A stretch of 64,000 nucleotides of DNA, taken from NCBI RefSeq assembly GCF_014841615.1, contig NZ_JACYUG010000004.1:180647-244646 (forward strand), read 5' to 3'. Shown here piece by piece: positions 34,239-42,987 of this stretch. A program made the position numbers and the translations under genes. Every line of letters begins with the position of its first letter. The first letter of the stretch is position 1. The notes under the pieces are model-generated. The model did no database searches. It saw only the letters and a list, made by a program, of their open reading frames with translations, and was not told where the DNA came from. This DNA comes from Sphingomonas sp. CFBP 8760 (GTDB taxonomy: Bacteria; Pseudomonadota; Alphaproteobacteria; Sphingomonadales; Sphingomonadaceae).

Positions 34239-34253
34239 GAACATTACAAGAAC
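34239..34253 (+). promoter_or_regulatory. LexA (SOS) box upstream of imuA
   Basis: The sequence GAACATTACAAGAAC is an exact GAAC-N7-GAAC match to the alphaproteobacterial LexA operator. It ends 5 bp before the imuA ATG at 34259. This predicts DNA-damage induction of imuA-imuB and supports 34259 rather than 34217 as the start codon. Confidence 0.88.
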
Positions 34254-34258
34254 GATTG

Positions 34259-35095
34259 ATGATCGAGTCGACTGTCCTGCTTGCTGAAACGGCACCCGCC
34301 GCGCGGATCGCGCAGTTGCGGCGCGTGGCAGGCGCGACGGTCGTGGTAGGGGATGGGCCGCCGGGCGATGCGTGGCGAACGGCGGGGATGGCACGCGCGC
34401 AACTGCATGAGGTCTATGCCGTGACGCCGGACGATGCCGCGGCGGCGACCGGCTTCGCGCTGGCGCTGGCGCTGGCGGCGGGAGCGCTGCCGACGCTGTG
34501 GGTGCGGATCGAGCATGACGAGCGCGGTGCCGGTCGCCCCTATGCCGCCGGGCTCGCCGAACTGGGGCTGCCGCCCGAATCGCTGGTGCTGGTGCTGGTA
34601 CCCGACGAACCGGCGCTGCTGCGCGTGGCGGCGGATGCGGCGCGCTGTCCGGGGCTGGGGCTGGTGCTGGTCGAAAGCCGGGGCCGCGCCGCCGGGCTGG
34701 ACCTGACCGCGACGCGGCGGCTGATGCTGGCCGCGGAGGCATCGGGCGTGACGGTGCTGAGCGTGCGGATCGGCGCCGAACCGGTGCCCAGTGCGGCCGC
34801 CACCCGCTGGGGCGTCGCGGCCGCGGCGTCGCAATTGTTGACGGCGGGGGCGGGGGGCGACGTTCCCGGCCTGCCCGCCTTCGATGTCGAATGTCTGCGG
34901 CGACGTGGCGGCCCCGCCGGCACCCGCTGGCGCGTGGAGTGGAACCGTGAAACCCGTTGCTTCGACCCCCTCGATCCCGTCACCCTCGGTAGCGGCGCCG
35001 GTGCGCAACCGGCGCTGGCTGGCGCTGGTCTTTCCCTGGCTGGCGGTGGAGCGGCTGCGCGCGACGCGCCCGCATCTGTTCGTCGGACGGGGTGA
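34259..35095 (+). CDS. imuA: ImuA (RecA/SulA-like mutasome subunit)
   Basis: The 278-aa protein is the small accessory component of the ImuA-ImuB-DnaE2 translesion system. It has a degenerate RecA-like core; the central LALALAAGALPTLWVRI and ARCPGLGLVLVESRG resemble RecA beta strands but no Walker A motif is intact, as known for the family. The gene is first in the SOS-controlled cluster. Its C-terminal 149 nt overlap imuB in another frame. Identification relies mainly on context and moderate pattern similarity. Confidence 0.85.
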   Translation: MIESTVLLAETAPAARIAQLRRVAGATVVVGDGPPGDAWRTAGMARAQLHEVYAVTPDDAAAATGFALALALAAGALPTLWVRIEHDERGAGRPYAAGLAELGLPPESLVLVLVPDEPALLRVAADAARCPGLGLVLVESRGRAAGLDLTATRRLMLAAEASGVTVLSVRIGAEPVPSAAATRWGVAAAASQLLTAGAGGDVPGLPAFDVECLRRRGGPAGTRWRVEWNRETRCFDPLDPVTLGSGAGAQPALAGAGLSLAGGGAAARDAPASVRRTG

Positions 35096-36551
35096 ACACC
35101 CGCTCGCGCTGGTCGAGACGGTCGGCAATGCGGTGCGGCTCGCCGCGCTGGACCGGTCGGCGATGCAGGCGGGGCTGGTGGCGGGGCTGACGCTGGCCGA
35201 TGCCCGTGCCCGCGTGCCCGAACTGGAGGTGTATGACGGCGATCCCCATGCCGATCTCGACTGGCTGGAACGGCTGGCGGACGGGTGCGCGCGTTATACG
35301 CCGACCGTGGTGGTGCTGCCGCCCGACGCGTTGCTGCTCGACATCACCGGCTGCACCCATGCGTTCGAGGGGGAGCGGCCGATGGCCGCCGATGTCGAGG
35401 CTCGACTGGCGCGGCGCGGGGTGCTGGTGCGCCATGCGTTCGGCGATACGGCGGACGTGGCGCACGCGCTGGCCCGGTTCGCCGGCGCTCCCGCCCCGGA
35501 CGAGCGCGGGGCGGTGCGGCGACTGCCGGTGGCGGCGCTGGGGTTGGAGCCGGAGGATAACGACGCGCTGACCCGCGCCGGGCTGAAGACGGTGGGCGAC
35601 GTGATGACGCGCCCGCTGGCGACGATCGCGGCGCGGTTCGGCGAGGGGGCGGCGATGGCGGTGCGCCGCCTGTCGGGGGAGGCGAAGGCCCCGGTCGCGC
35701 CCCGGATCGTCGCGGCGCCCGTGGTCGTCGAGCGCCGCTTCCCTGAACCAGTCGCGCGCACCGATTACGCGCTGGCGACGATCGTGGACCTGGCCGGCGA
35801 GGCGGCGGCGGCACTGGAGAAACGGGCCGAGGGCGGCCGCCGCTGGGAGGCGCGGCTGTTCCGCAGCGACGGGCAGGTGCGCCATCTCCGGATCGAGACG
35901 GGGCGGCCGACGCGCGACGTGGCGGTGCTGATGCGGCTGTTCGCGGAACGGATCGAGGGGCTGGCCGACCCGCTCGACCCCGGTTTCGGGTACGACCTGA
36001 TCCGCCTGCACGTCGTGCTGGCCGAGCGGCTCGACACCTGCCAGTTGCGGCTGGAGGGCGGCGGTGAGGCGCATGGCCCGCAACAGGAGGTCGCCGCGCT
36101 GGTCGATCGTCTGACGACGCGGCTGGGGCGGTCGCGCGTGCGCCGGTTCGCCGCCCGCGACAGCCATATCCCCGAACAGGCCGAACTGATGCTGCCCGCC
36201 GCCGCCGCGTCGCCATCGTCGGCGGAATGGCCACGGCCCGAACCGGGCGAACCGCCGCTGCGCCCGATCTATCTGTTCGATCCGCCGCAGTTGATCGATT
36301 CGATCGCCGCCGAAACGCCGGACGGCCCGCCCGCCCGCTTTCGCTGGCGCCGCACCGTCCACGACGTGGCGCGGGCCGAGGGGCCAGAGCGGATCGCGGG
36401 CGAATGGTGGCGCCGCCACGACGCGCCCATCCCCACGCGCGACTATTTCCGGATCGAGGATCATCGGGGCCGGCGGTTCTGGATATTCCGCCACGGGCTG
36501 TATGCGGAAACCGAGAGTCCGCGCTGGTACGTCCACGGATTGTTCGCGTGA
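34947..36551 (+). CDS. imuB: ImuB, catalytically inactive Y-family polymerase
   Basis: The 534-aa protein has Y-family DNA polymerase architecture, but the N-terminal catalytic motif is replaced by LALVFPWLAVERL, lacking the metal-binding acidic residues, as in all ImuB proteins. ImuB recruits DnaE2 to the beta clamp during SOS mutagenesis. The start is a GTG at 34947 with GGAG 7 nt upstream. An alternative GTG at 35001 would shorten the overlap with imuA. The C-terminal part (PRWYVHGLFA end) is the usual ImuB tail. Confidence 0.93.
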   Translation: MKPVASTPSIPSPSVAAPVRNRRWLALVFPWLAVERLRATRPHLFVGRGEHPLALVETVGNAVRLAALDRSAMQAGLVAGLTLADARARVPELEVYDGDPHADLDWLERLADGCARYTPTVVVLPPDALLLDITGCTHAFEGERPMAADVEARLARRGVLVRHAFGDTADVAHALARFAGAPAPDERGAVRRLPVAALGLEPEDNDALTRAGLKTVGDVMTRPLATIAARFGEGAAMAVRRLSGEAKAPVAPRIVAAPVVVERRFPEPVARTDYALATIVDLAGEAAAALEKRAEGGRRWEARLFRSDGQVRHLRIETGRPTRDVAVLMRLFAERIEGLADPLDPGFGYDLIRLHVVLAERLDTCQLRLEGGGEAHGPQQEVAALVDRLTTRLGRSRVRRFAARDSHIPEQAELMLPAAAASPSSAEWPRPEPGEPPLRPIYLFDPPQLIDSIAAETPDGPPARFRWRRTVHDVARAEGPERIAGEWWRRHDAPIPTRDYFRIEDHRGRRFWIFRHGLYAETESPRWYVHGLFA

Positions 36552-36607
36552 TGCGGACGACTGGCGGTCATCCCGATGTTGGCAGGGCTTCGCAAAGACC
36601 CCCTTTG

Positions 36608-36699
36608 CTCTCCCGGCGGAGGCCGGGGTCGGGTTGGGTGGAGGGTCGCGATAGGTCACGATGGCCTTCCCAACTGGACCCCGGCCTCCGCCGGGGAGG
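36608..36699. repeat. 92-bp palindromic element upstream of dnaE2 (copy 1)
   Basis: Left arm 36608-36638 and right arm 36669-36699 share the CCCGGCGGAGGCCGGGGTC core and its complement around a spacer of about 30 bp. The right arm matches that of a second copy inside dnaE2 at 39348-39439, and both copies span exactly 92 bp. It occupies the space between imuB and dnaE2. Confidence 0.85.
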
Positions 36700-36801
36700 A
36701 TTTGATGGTGAGATGGTGCCTGTTTCCGCGGCTATTCGCATGTGCCGGCACGATCGACCCCGCATCACGGACATACGAAGGGGCCTCGCGAAGGCCTGGC
36801 C

Positions 36802-39800
36802 ATGACCGCCTTCGCCGAACTGGCGGCGGCCACCGCCTTTTCGTTCCTCGACGGGGTCAGTCAGCCGGGCGACATGGTGTCGCGCGCGGTCGAGCTGAAA
36901 CTGGCGGGGATCGGGATCGCCGATCGCAACACCGTGGCAGGCGTCGTCCGTGCGCATGACGCCCTGAAGCGGGCGCGGATCGGTCTGCTCGGCACGACGT
37001 TGCCACCGCTCGATTTCAGGCTGGCGGTGGGGGCGCGGCTGGTGTTCGCGGACGGCACGCCCGACATCGTCGCCTATCCGTCGACCCGCGAGGGCTGGGG
37101 GCGGCTGACCCGGCTGCTGACCATGGGCAACCGCCGTGCGCAGAAGGGCGGTTGCATCCTCGGGCTGGGCGACCTGATCGCGTTGCATCGCGACCTGCTG
37201 CTGATCGTGCTGCCCGAATCGAGCGATCGTGGCGCCGTGCCGGTGCCGGGGGCCGAACTGCCGCCGCCCCGCACCGATCCCGGCCTGCCCGCGACGCTGG
37301 CGGCGCTGACCCGGCTGGGCGGCGATGCGGTGTGGCTGGGGGTGACGATGCCGCGCACCGGGCGCGACCGGCGGCGGCTGGCGCGGCTGGCGGCGGTGGC
37401 GGATGCGGCGGGCGTGCCGCTGCTCGCGACCTGTGACGCGTTGTATGCCTGGCCGGGCGACCGTGATCTGCACGATGTCGTCACCTGCATCCGCGAGGGG
37501 CTGACCGTGCAGGCCGCCGGCCGCCGCCTTGCCGTCAATGGCGAACGGCACCTGAAGGACGAGGGCGAGATGCAGCGCCTGTTCCGCGACCGGCTGGCGG
37601 CGGTGGCGGAAAGCGGGCGGTTGCTGGCGCGGATCGGCTTCTCGCTCGATCAGCTCCGGTACGAATATCCGCACGAACCGGTGCCGGCGGGGTGGCAGCC
37701 GCAGGGATGGCTGGAGCATCTCGTCTGGCGATCCGCGCTCGACCGCTACGACGATCATGTGCCGGACAAGGTGATGCGGCTGCTGAACGAGGAGTTCGCG
37801 CTGATCGCCGACCGCGAATACGCCTATTATTTCCTCACCGTCCACGACATCGTCCGCTTCGCCCGGGCCTGCACGCCGCCGATCCTGTGCCAGGGGCGCG
37901 GCTCGGCGGCCAATTCGGTGGTGTGCTTCCTGCTGGGCATCACCTCGGTCGACCCGATGAAATACGATCTGCTGTTCTCGCGCTTCGTATCGGCCGAGCG
38001 CGACGAGCCCCCCGATATCGATGTCGATTTCGAGCATGAGCGGCGCGAGGAGGTGATGCAGTACATCTATCGCCGCTACGGTCGCGAGCGGGCGGCGATC
38101 GCCGCCACCGTGATCCATTATCGCCCGCGCAGCGCGGTGCGCGAGATCGGCCGCGCGCTGGGCCTGAGCGAGGATGTGACGCAGCGGCTGACCAGCACCG
38201 TCTGGGGCAGCTTCTCCGACCGGTTCGGGCCGGAGCGGTTCGAGCAGACCGGGCACAGCCTCGCCAACCCGGATATGGCGCGGCTGCACGATCTGGTGAA
38301 CCGGCTGCTGAAGTTCCCCCGCCACCTGTCGCAGCATGTCGGCGGGTTCGTGCTGACCGAGGGGCGGCTGGACGAGATGGTGCCGATCCACAACGGCGCG
38401 ATGCCCGACCGCACCTTCATCGAATGGGACAAGGACGATATCGACTGTCTGGGGGTGATGAAGGTCGATATCCTCGCGCTGGGGATGCTGACCTGCATCA
38501 GGAAGGCGTTCGACCTGATGGCGGCGAACGGGCTGGGCCGCCCGACGCTCGACAATCTGGCGGTGGAGGAAGACGACCGTGTCTATGCGATGCTGCAGAA
38601 GGGCGACAGCATCGGCGTGTTCCAGGTCGAGAGCCGCGCCCAGATCAACATGCTGCCACGCCTGAAGCCACGCGAGTTCTACGATCTGGTGGTGCAGGTC
38701 GCGATCGTGCGGCCGGGGCCGATCGAGGGCGATATGGTCCACCCCTATCTGCGCCGCCGGGCGGGGAAGGAGAAAGTGGAATTTCCCGCCCCCGATCCGC
38801 GTCATGGGCCGGCGGACGAACTGCACCAGCTGCTGCGCTTCACCTATGGCGTGCCGCTGTTCCAGGAACAGGCGATGAAGCTGGCGATCGTCGCGGCGGG
38901 CTTCACGCCCGGCGAGGCGAACCAGTTGCGCCGGGCGATGGCGACGTTCCGCAACGTCGGCGGGATGACCGATTTTCGCGCGAAGCTGGTCGATGGCATG
39001 GTCCGTCGCGGCTACCCGGCCGACTTCGCGGAGCGGTGCTACAAGCAGATCGAGGGGTTCGGCAGCTATGGTTTTCCCGAAAGCCATGCGCTGTCCTTCG
39101 CGCGACTGGTCTATGTGTCGTCATGGCTGAAGTGCTTCCATCCGGCGGTGTTCTGCGCGGCGCTGCTCAATTCGCAGCCGATGGGTTTCTATGCACCCGC
39201 GCAACTGGTGCGCGATGCGGTGGAGCATGGCGTCATCGTGCGGCCGGTCGATGTCAATCATTCGGGATGGGACAATGCGGTGGAGGCGGGGGTTACCGCG
39301 GCTTCTGCCGTTTTTCTTCCCGAAGAAACGGCATCGCCACTTTCCTGCCTCCCCGGCGGAGGCCGGGGTCCAGTCGGGATGGCCCCGGTATGTCATCACA
39401 CCGGTTCGCCCAACTGCACCCCGGCTTCCGCCGGGGAGGTGCAGGGGGGGATGGAGGATGGCACCGTCGCCATCCGGCTCGGCTTTCGCCAGATCGACGG
39501 GTTCCGGGGCGACTGGGCCGCCGCGATCACCGATCACGCGCCCTATGTCTCGATCGAGGACCTTGCGCGCCGCGCCACCCTGCCGCCCCGCGCGCTGCGG
39601 TTGCTGGCCGATGCGGATGCGTGCGGGTCGCTGGGGCAGAACCGGCGCACGGCGGGCTGGGAGGTGCGGCGCACCCCGCCCGCGCAACTGCCGCTGTTCG
39701 CCGCCGCCGATGCGCCCGAACTGGGGGTGGAGCCCGATGCCGCGTTGCCGCCGATGCCGCTCGCCGAACAGGTCGTCGCCGATTACCAGACGACGCGGCT

Positions 39801-40302
39801 GTCGCTGAAGGATCATCCGATGACCTTCCTGCGCGCGCTGTTCCGGGCCGAGGGGGTCGTGTCCGCCGCCGATCTGGCGCGGGTGAAGGACGGCCGCCGC
39901 GCCAGCGTGGCGGGCATCGTGCTGGTCCGGCAGCGGCCGGGCAAGGGCAATGCGATCTTCGTGACGATCGAGGACGAGACCGGCATCACCAACGGGCTGT
40001 TGTGGGCGCGCGATTTCGAGGCGAACCGGCGCGCGGTGATGGCGTCGCGGCTGATGGTCCTGCACGGCGTGGTCCAGCGCAGCGAGGAGGGCGTCGTCCA
40101 CCTGATGACCGCGCGGGTCGATGATCGCAGCCACGAACTGGCCCGCCTGTCGTCGGACTATGCCGCCGACCCGCGCCCCGCGCCCGCCGACGCGGTGGTG
40201 AAGCCGGTCTACACCCGCAGCCCCGACCCGCGTCACACCCCGCCCCGGCCGACCCATCCCCGTGACGTGCGCGTGTTGCCCAAATCACGGGACTTTCATT
40301 AA
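36802..40302 (+). CDS. dnaE2: Error-prone DNA polymerase III alpha subunit DnaE2
   Basis: The 1166-aa C-family polymerase carries out SOS translesion synthesis with ImuA and ImuB. The PHP domain is N-terminal, the catalytic PDIDVDFEHERR triad (Asp405, 407, 409) is intact, and an OB domain lies near the C-terminus. The ATG at 36802 matches the family start (MTAFAELAAATAFSFLDG). It lies 250 bp downstream of imuB behind a palindromic repeat; no own SOS box was seen, so read-through from the imuA promoter or an unrecognised promoter must serve it. Residues about 849-880 are encoded by a palindromic repeat and form an insertion relative to the family. Confidence 0.95.
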   Translation: MTAFAELAAATAFSFLDGVSQPGDMVSRAVELKLAGIGIADRNTVAGVVRAHDALKRARIGLLGTTLPPLDFRLAVGARLVFADGTPDIVAYPSTREGWGRLTRLLTMGNRRAQKGGCILGLGDLIALHRDLLLIVLPESSDRGAVPVPGAELPPPRTDPGLPATLAALTRLGGDAVWLGVTMPRTGRDRRRLARLAAVADAAGVPLLATCDALYAWPGDRDLHDVVTCIREGLTVQAAGRRLAVNGERHLKDEGEMQRLFRDRLAAVAESGRLLARIGFSLDQLRYEYPHEPVPAGWQPQGWLEHLVWRSALDRYDDHVPDKVMRLLNEEFALIADREYAYYFLTVHDIVRFARACTPPILCQGRGSAANSVVCFLLGITSVDPMKYDLLFSRFVSAERDEPPDIDVDFEHERREEVMQYIYRRYGRERAAIAATVIHYRPRSAVREIGRALGLSEDVTQRLTSTVWGSFSDRFGPERFEQTGHSLANPDMARLHDLVNRLLKFPRHLSQHVGGFVLTEGRLDEMVPIHNGAMPDRTFIEWDKDDIDCLGVMKVDILALGMLTCIRKAFDLMAANGLGRPTLDNLAVEEDDRVYAMLQKGDSIGVFQVESRAQINMLPRLKPREFYDLVVQVAIVRPGPIEGDMVHPYLRRRAGKEKVEFPAPDPRHGPADELHQLLRFTYGVPLFQEQAMKLAIVAAGFTPGEANQLRRAMATFRNVGGMTDFRAKLVDGMVRRGYPADFAERCYKQIEGFGSYGFPESHALSFARLVYVSSWLKCFHPAVFCAALLNSQPMGFYAPAQLVRDAVEHGVIVRPVDVNHSGWDNAVEAGVTAASAVFLPEETASPLSCLPGGGRGPVGMAPVCHHTGSPNCTPASAGEVQGGMEDGTVAIRLGFRQIDGFRGDWAAAITDHAPYVSIEDLARRATLPPRALRLLADADACGSLGQNRRTAGWEVRRTPPAQLPLFAAADAPELGVEPDAALPPMPLAEQVVADYQTTRLSLKDHPMTFLRALFRAEGVVSAADLARVKDGRRASVAGIVLVRQRPGKGNAIFVTIEDETGITNGLLWARDFEANRRAVMASRLMVLHGVVQRSEEGVVHLMTARVDDRSHELARLSSDYAADPRPAPADAVVKPVYTRSPDPRHTPPRPTHPRDVRVLPKSRDFH
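39348..39439 (+). repeat. 92-bp palindromic element inside dnaE2 (copy 2)
   Basis: Arms 39348-39378 and 39409-39439 match at 28 of 31 positions as an inverted repeat (core CCTCCCCGGCGG). It is read through in frame as LPGGGRGPVGMAP... ending CTPASAGE, between the conserved dnaE2 segments VRPVDVNHSGWDN and VAIRLGFRQIDGFRGDW. It is the sister of the intergenic copy at 36608-36699. Confidence 0.85.
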
Positions 40303-40349
40303 GCCGTCACGGCCCCCAGATAGTGGGGACGCAATCTGGGGAATATCAC

Positions 40350-41258
40350 TTGGCCACCTTGGGAATGTCGGCAGCCGAAAAGGACGCGGTGACCGCGTTC
40401 CGCCATGACGTCGTCGAACCATCGATGACGAACCTCGTCATCATCGATTTCTGGGCCGAATGGTGCGGGCCGTGCAAGGCGCTGACCCCGGTGCTGGAAA
40501 AGGTCGCCGCCGCCTATGCCGACAAGGGCGTGGTGCTGGCCAAGGTCGATACCGACAAGAATCAGTTCATCGCCAGCCAGTTCCAGATCAAGTCGATCCC
40601 GACCGTCTATGCGATGTTCCAGGGCCAGCTGGTCGCCGACCTGACGCCCGCGCGCACCGAAAGCGCGCTGCGCACGATGCTGGACCAGTTGCTGCGCCAG
40701 TTGCCGATCCAGTCCGCCGCCGCCGACGAGGCGGCCGAGATCGAACCGCTGATCGCGATGGGCGAGGAGGTGCTGGCCGAGGGCGATGCCGAACGCGCGC
40801 TGTCGATCTTCGGCCAGTTGATCGAGATGGCGCCGGAGAACCCCGCCGTCCTGTCCGGCCACATCCGTGCGCTGGTCGCGGCCGGTTTGCACGACGAGGC
40901 GGAGGCGGCGATCGCGGCGCTGCCCGCCGAGTTGAAGGACCCCGGCATCGACCGCGCCCGTGCCGCGCTGGCATTGGCGCGCTCGGCCGCCCCGGTCGAC
41001 GATACCGCCGCCCTCGCCGCCGAGGTGGCGGCGAACCCCGACGATCACGAAAAGCGCTTCGCACTGGCCGGCGCGCAGATGGCGGCGGGCGACCGCGATG
41101 CCGCCGCCGACAACCTGCTTCACATCGTCGCCGCCGACCGGACGTGGAACGACGGCGCGGCACGCACCCAGTTGCTGACGCTGTTCGAGGTCGTCGGGCT
41201 GATGGACCCGTGGGTATCGGCGCAGCGCCGTCGCCTGTCCGCGATCCTGTTCGGATGA
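40350..41258 (+). CDS. ybbN: YbbN/CnoX-like thioredoxin with TPR domain
   Basis: The 302-aa protein has an N-terminal thioredoxin domain with an intact WCGPC active site (residues 38-42) and a C-terminal TPR-like helical region (EPLIAMGEEVLAEGDAERAL and following). E. coli YbbN (CnoX) is a chaperedoxin that works with DnaK and GroEL. Many alphaproteobacterial copies, like this one, keep the CGPC cysteines. The TTG at 40350 is chosen by similarity and because GGGGA lies upstream; the frame also opens at a GTG at 40323. It overlaps the next gene by 4 bp. Confidence 0.93.
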   Translation: MATLGMSAAEKDAVTAFRHDVVEPSMTNLVIIDFWAEWCGPCKALTPVLEKVAAAYADKGVVLAKVDTDKNQFIASQFQIKSIPTVYAMFQGQLVADLTPARTESALRTMLDQLLRQLPIQSAAADEAAEIEPLIAMGEEVLAEGDAERALSIFGQLIEMAPENPAVLSGHIRALVAAGLHDEAEAAIAALPAELKDPGIDRARAALALARSAAPVDDTAALAAEVAANPDDHEKRFALAGAQMAAGDRDAAADNLLHIVAADRTWNDGAARTQLLTLFEVVGLMDPWVSAQRRRLSAILFG

Positions 41259-41887
41259 CCGTCACCCGCCTGTCGATCTTCCCGCTTCCCGGTGCCTTGC
41301 TGTTTCCGGGGATGCACCTGCCGCTGCATATCTTCGAGCCGCGCTACCGCGCGCTCGTCAGCGATGCGATGGCGCGCGACCGGCGGGTGGCGATGATCCA
41401 GCCCCGGGATATGCAGAACGAGGAGGTCGGCGATCCCGATCGGCCCGCGCTCTACGACATCGGCTGCGTCGGCAAGATCGCCGAGGTCGAGGCGCTGGAG
41501 GACGGCCGCTACAACCTGATCCTGGAGGGGGTCGCGCTGTTCCGGATGGTGCGCGAACTCGACGTGACCACCGCCTTTCGCCAGATCGAGGCGGACCTGC
41601 TGCCGGTCCGCCCCGACGAGACGCTGTCGCTCGGCCGCCGGTCGTCGCTCGAACTGGAATCGCGACGGTTCGCGGAGGTGCAGGGTTATGCGGTCGATTG
41701 GGATGCGGTCGGCCGGCTGGATGACGAAAGCCTCGTCAACGGCATCGCCCAGATCGCCCCGTTCGATGTCGCCGCCAAGCAGGCGCTGCTGGAGGCGCCC
41801 GATGTCGAATCGCGCGCCGAACTGATTATCCAGCTGATGCAGTTCTTCGGGCGGCACGGCGGCGAGAACCGCGTGACGCTGCAATAG
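41255..41887 (+). CDS. Lon N-terminal substrate-binding-domain protein
   Basis: The 210-aa protein consists of a Lon protease N-terminal (PUA-like) domain only: LSIFPLPGALLFPGMHLPLHIFEPRYRALV, then IGCVGKIAEVEALEDGRYNLILEG. There is no AAA or protease domain. Stand-alone proteins of this type are widespread and probably bind protein clients. The ATG overlaps the YbbN-like stop (ATGA), which suggests joint work in proteostasis. Confidence 0.92.
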   Translation: MTVTRLSIFPLPGALLFPGMHLPLHIFEPRYRALVSDAMARDRRVAMIQPRDMQNEEVGDPDRPALYDIGCVGKIAEVEALEDGRYNLILEGVALFRMVRELDVTTAFRQIEADLLPVRPDETLSLGRRSSLELESRRFAEVQGYAVDWDAVGRLDDESLVNGIAQIAPFDVAAKQALLEAPDVESRAELIIQLMQFFGRHGGENRVTLQ

Positions 41888-41899
41888 GCTGACCGAAAG

Positions 41900-42091
41900 A
41901 TGACGATGATCGACCCGTGGCTGCTCGAACGCCTCGTCTGCCCCGCCACCCGTACCCCGTTGCGGCACGATGCCACGCGGGACGAACTGGTTTCCGAGGC
42001 CGCCGGCCTCGCCTATCCGATCCGCGACGGCGTGCCGGTGATGCTGATCGAGGAAGCGCGCCGGATCGGTGAGGACGATGCTTCCGGTTGA
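41900..42091 (+). CDS. Trm112 family protein (YcaR-like)
   Basis: The 63-aa protein matches the Trm112/UPF0434 family: [17 protein letters not shown] at the N-terminus and [20 protein letters not shown] at the C-terminus. Bacterial relatives are small zinc-ribbon-like proteins; only one of the usual cysteine pairs is evident here (Cys14). It follows the Lon-domain gene by 12 bp and is probably in the same operon. Function in bacteria is uncertain. Confidence 0.88.
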   Translation: MTMIDPWLLERLVCPATRTPLRHDATRDELVSEAAGLAYPIRDGVPVMLIEEARRIGEDDASG

Positions 42092-42132
42092 GCGTGCCGG
42101 TCATAATGCGCGATCGGTGCGATCGTCTCGGC

Positions 42133-42170
42133 ACAATATGGACTGATCGCAACAATATGGATTGATCGTA
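42133..42170 (+). promoter_or_regulatory. Tandem 19-bp direct repeats upstream of the GntR gene
   Basis: Two direct copies, acaatatggactgatcgca and acaatatggattgatcgta, follow each other with a 19-bp period and differ at 2 positions. They lie about 90 bp before the TTG start of the GntR-family regulator. They could be operators for it; no binding data exist. Confidence 0.5.
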
Positions 42171-42257
42171 ACGATCCGTTCTGGAAAGGTTTGGCGGTAA
42201 CGTGACATCATCGGGAATAGTCGATCCCGCCCGTCGCCTGCCCGAAGGAATCCGTTC

Positions 42258-42944
42258 TTGACCATCGTCGCCCGCACGCTCGCGGATCAGGTATTCGAGA
42301 TCGTTCGCGAGCGGATCGTGACCGGTGTGTTGCCCGACGATACGCCGGTCCGGCAGGATGCGCTGGCGCATGATCTGGGCGTCAGCAAGATTCCCCTGCG
42401 TGAGGCGCTGGCCCGGCTGGAACAGGAAGGGCTGCTGCGCAGTCAGGCCAATCGCGGTTACGTGGTCCGTGCCCTGTCGGCGGAGGAAGCCGACGAGATC
42501 TATGCCCTGCGCCTGGCGATCGAGCCTGCGGCCGGTGGCCTGGGGGCGCTGGCGGCGGACGAAACCCAGCGGGCGGAGGCACTGGCCGCCTTCCATGCGC
42601 TGGACGAGGCGGCGAACACCGATCTTGCTGCCGTCGCGGTCTGCAATCGCCATTTCCACACCGCCTTGGTGCGCCCCGCCGGTCGTCCGCTGACGACGCA
42701 ACTGGTCGAGCGGTTGTCGATCCTCGCCGAACGCTATGTCATCACCCATCTCGAACCGGCTGGGCGCGATGCGCGAGCGCATCTGGAGCATCGCCTGCTG
42801 ATCGATGCGTGGATGGCGCGCGATGCGGTCGAACTGGAACGGCTGATGCGCCTGCATCTCGACGGCACGTTGCAGGATCTGCGCGCGCAGATCGGTACCG
42901 GCGCCAATCTTCTTTCGGGACCGGCCGAAGCCCTCCCTATTTGA
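42258..42944 (+). CDS. GntR family transcriptional regulator (FadR/FCD subfamily)
   Basis: The 228-aa regulator has an N-terminal winged helix with the recognition pattern LAHDLGVSKIPLREALARLEQEGLL (residues about 35-60) and a C-terminal FCD ligand-binding domain with His-containing helices (NRHFHTALV, HLEHRLLIDAWMARD). The family senses carboxylic acids or sugar acids. It lies at one end of the xylose/glycan locus and probably regulates part of it in response to an acid intermediate; this is inference. The start is TTG 42258. Confidence 0.9.
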   Translation: MTIVARTLADQVFEIVRERIVTGVLPDDTPVRQDALAHDLGVSKIPLREALARLEQEGLLRSQANRGYVVRALSAEEADEIYALRLAIEPAAGGLGALAADETQRAEALAAFHALDEAANTDLAAVAVCNRHFHTALVRPAGRPLTTQLVERLSILAERYVITHLEPAGRDARAHLEHRLLIDAWMARDAVELERLMRLHLDGTLQDLRAQIGTGANLLSGPAEALPI

Positions 42945-42987
42945 CGGCCGCCGGTCGAACACGGCCGGGTCGGAGCGAGGATACGCC

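Noticed and set aside
36608..39439. Two similar palindromes considered as CRISPR repeats or insertion sequence ends
   Set aside because: Only two copies exist about 2.7 kb apart, there is no spacer array, no transposase lies between them, and one is inside an intact dnaE2 frame.
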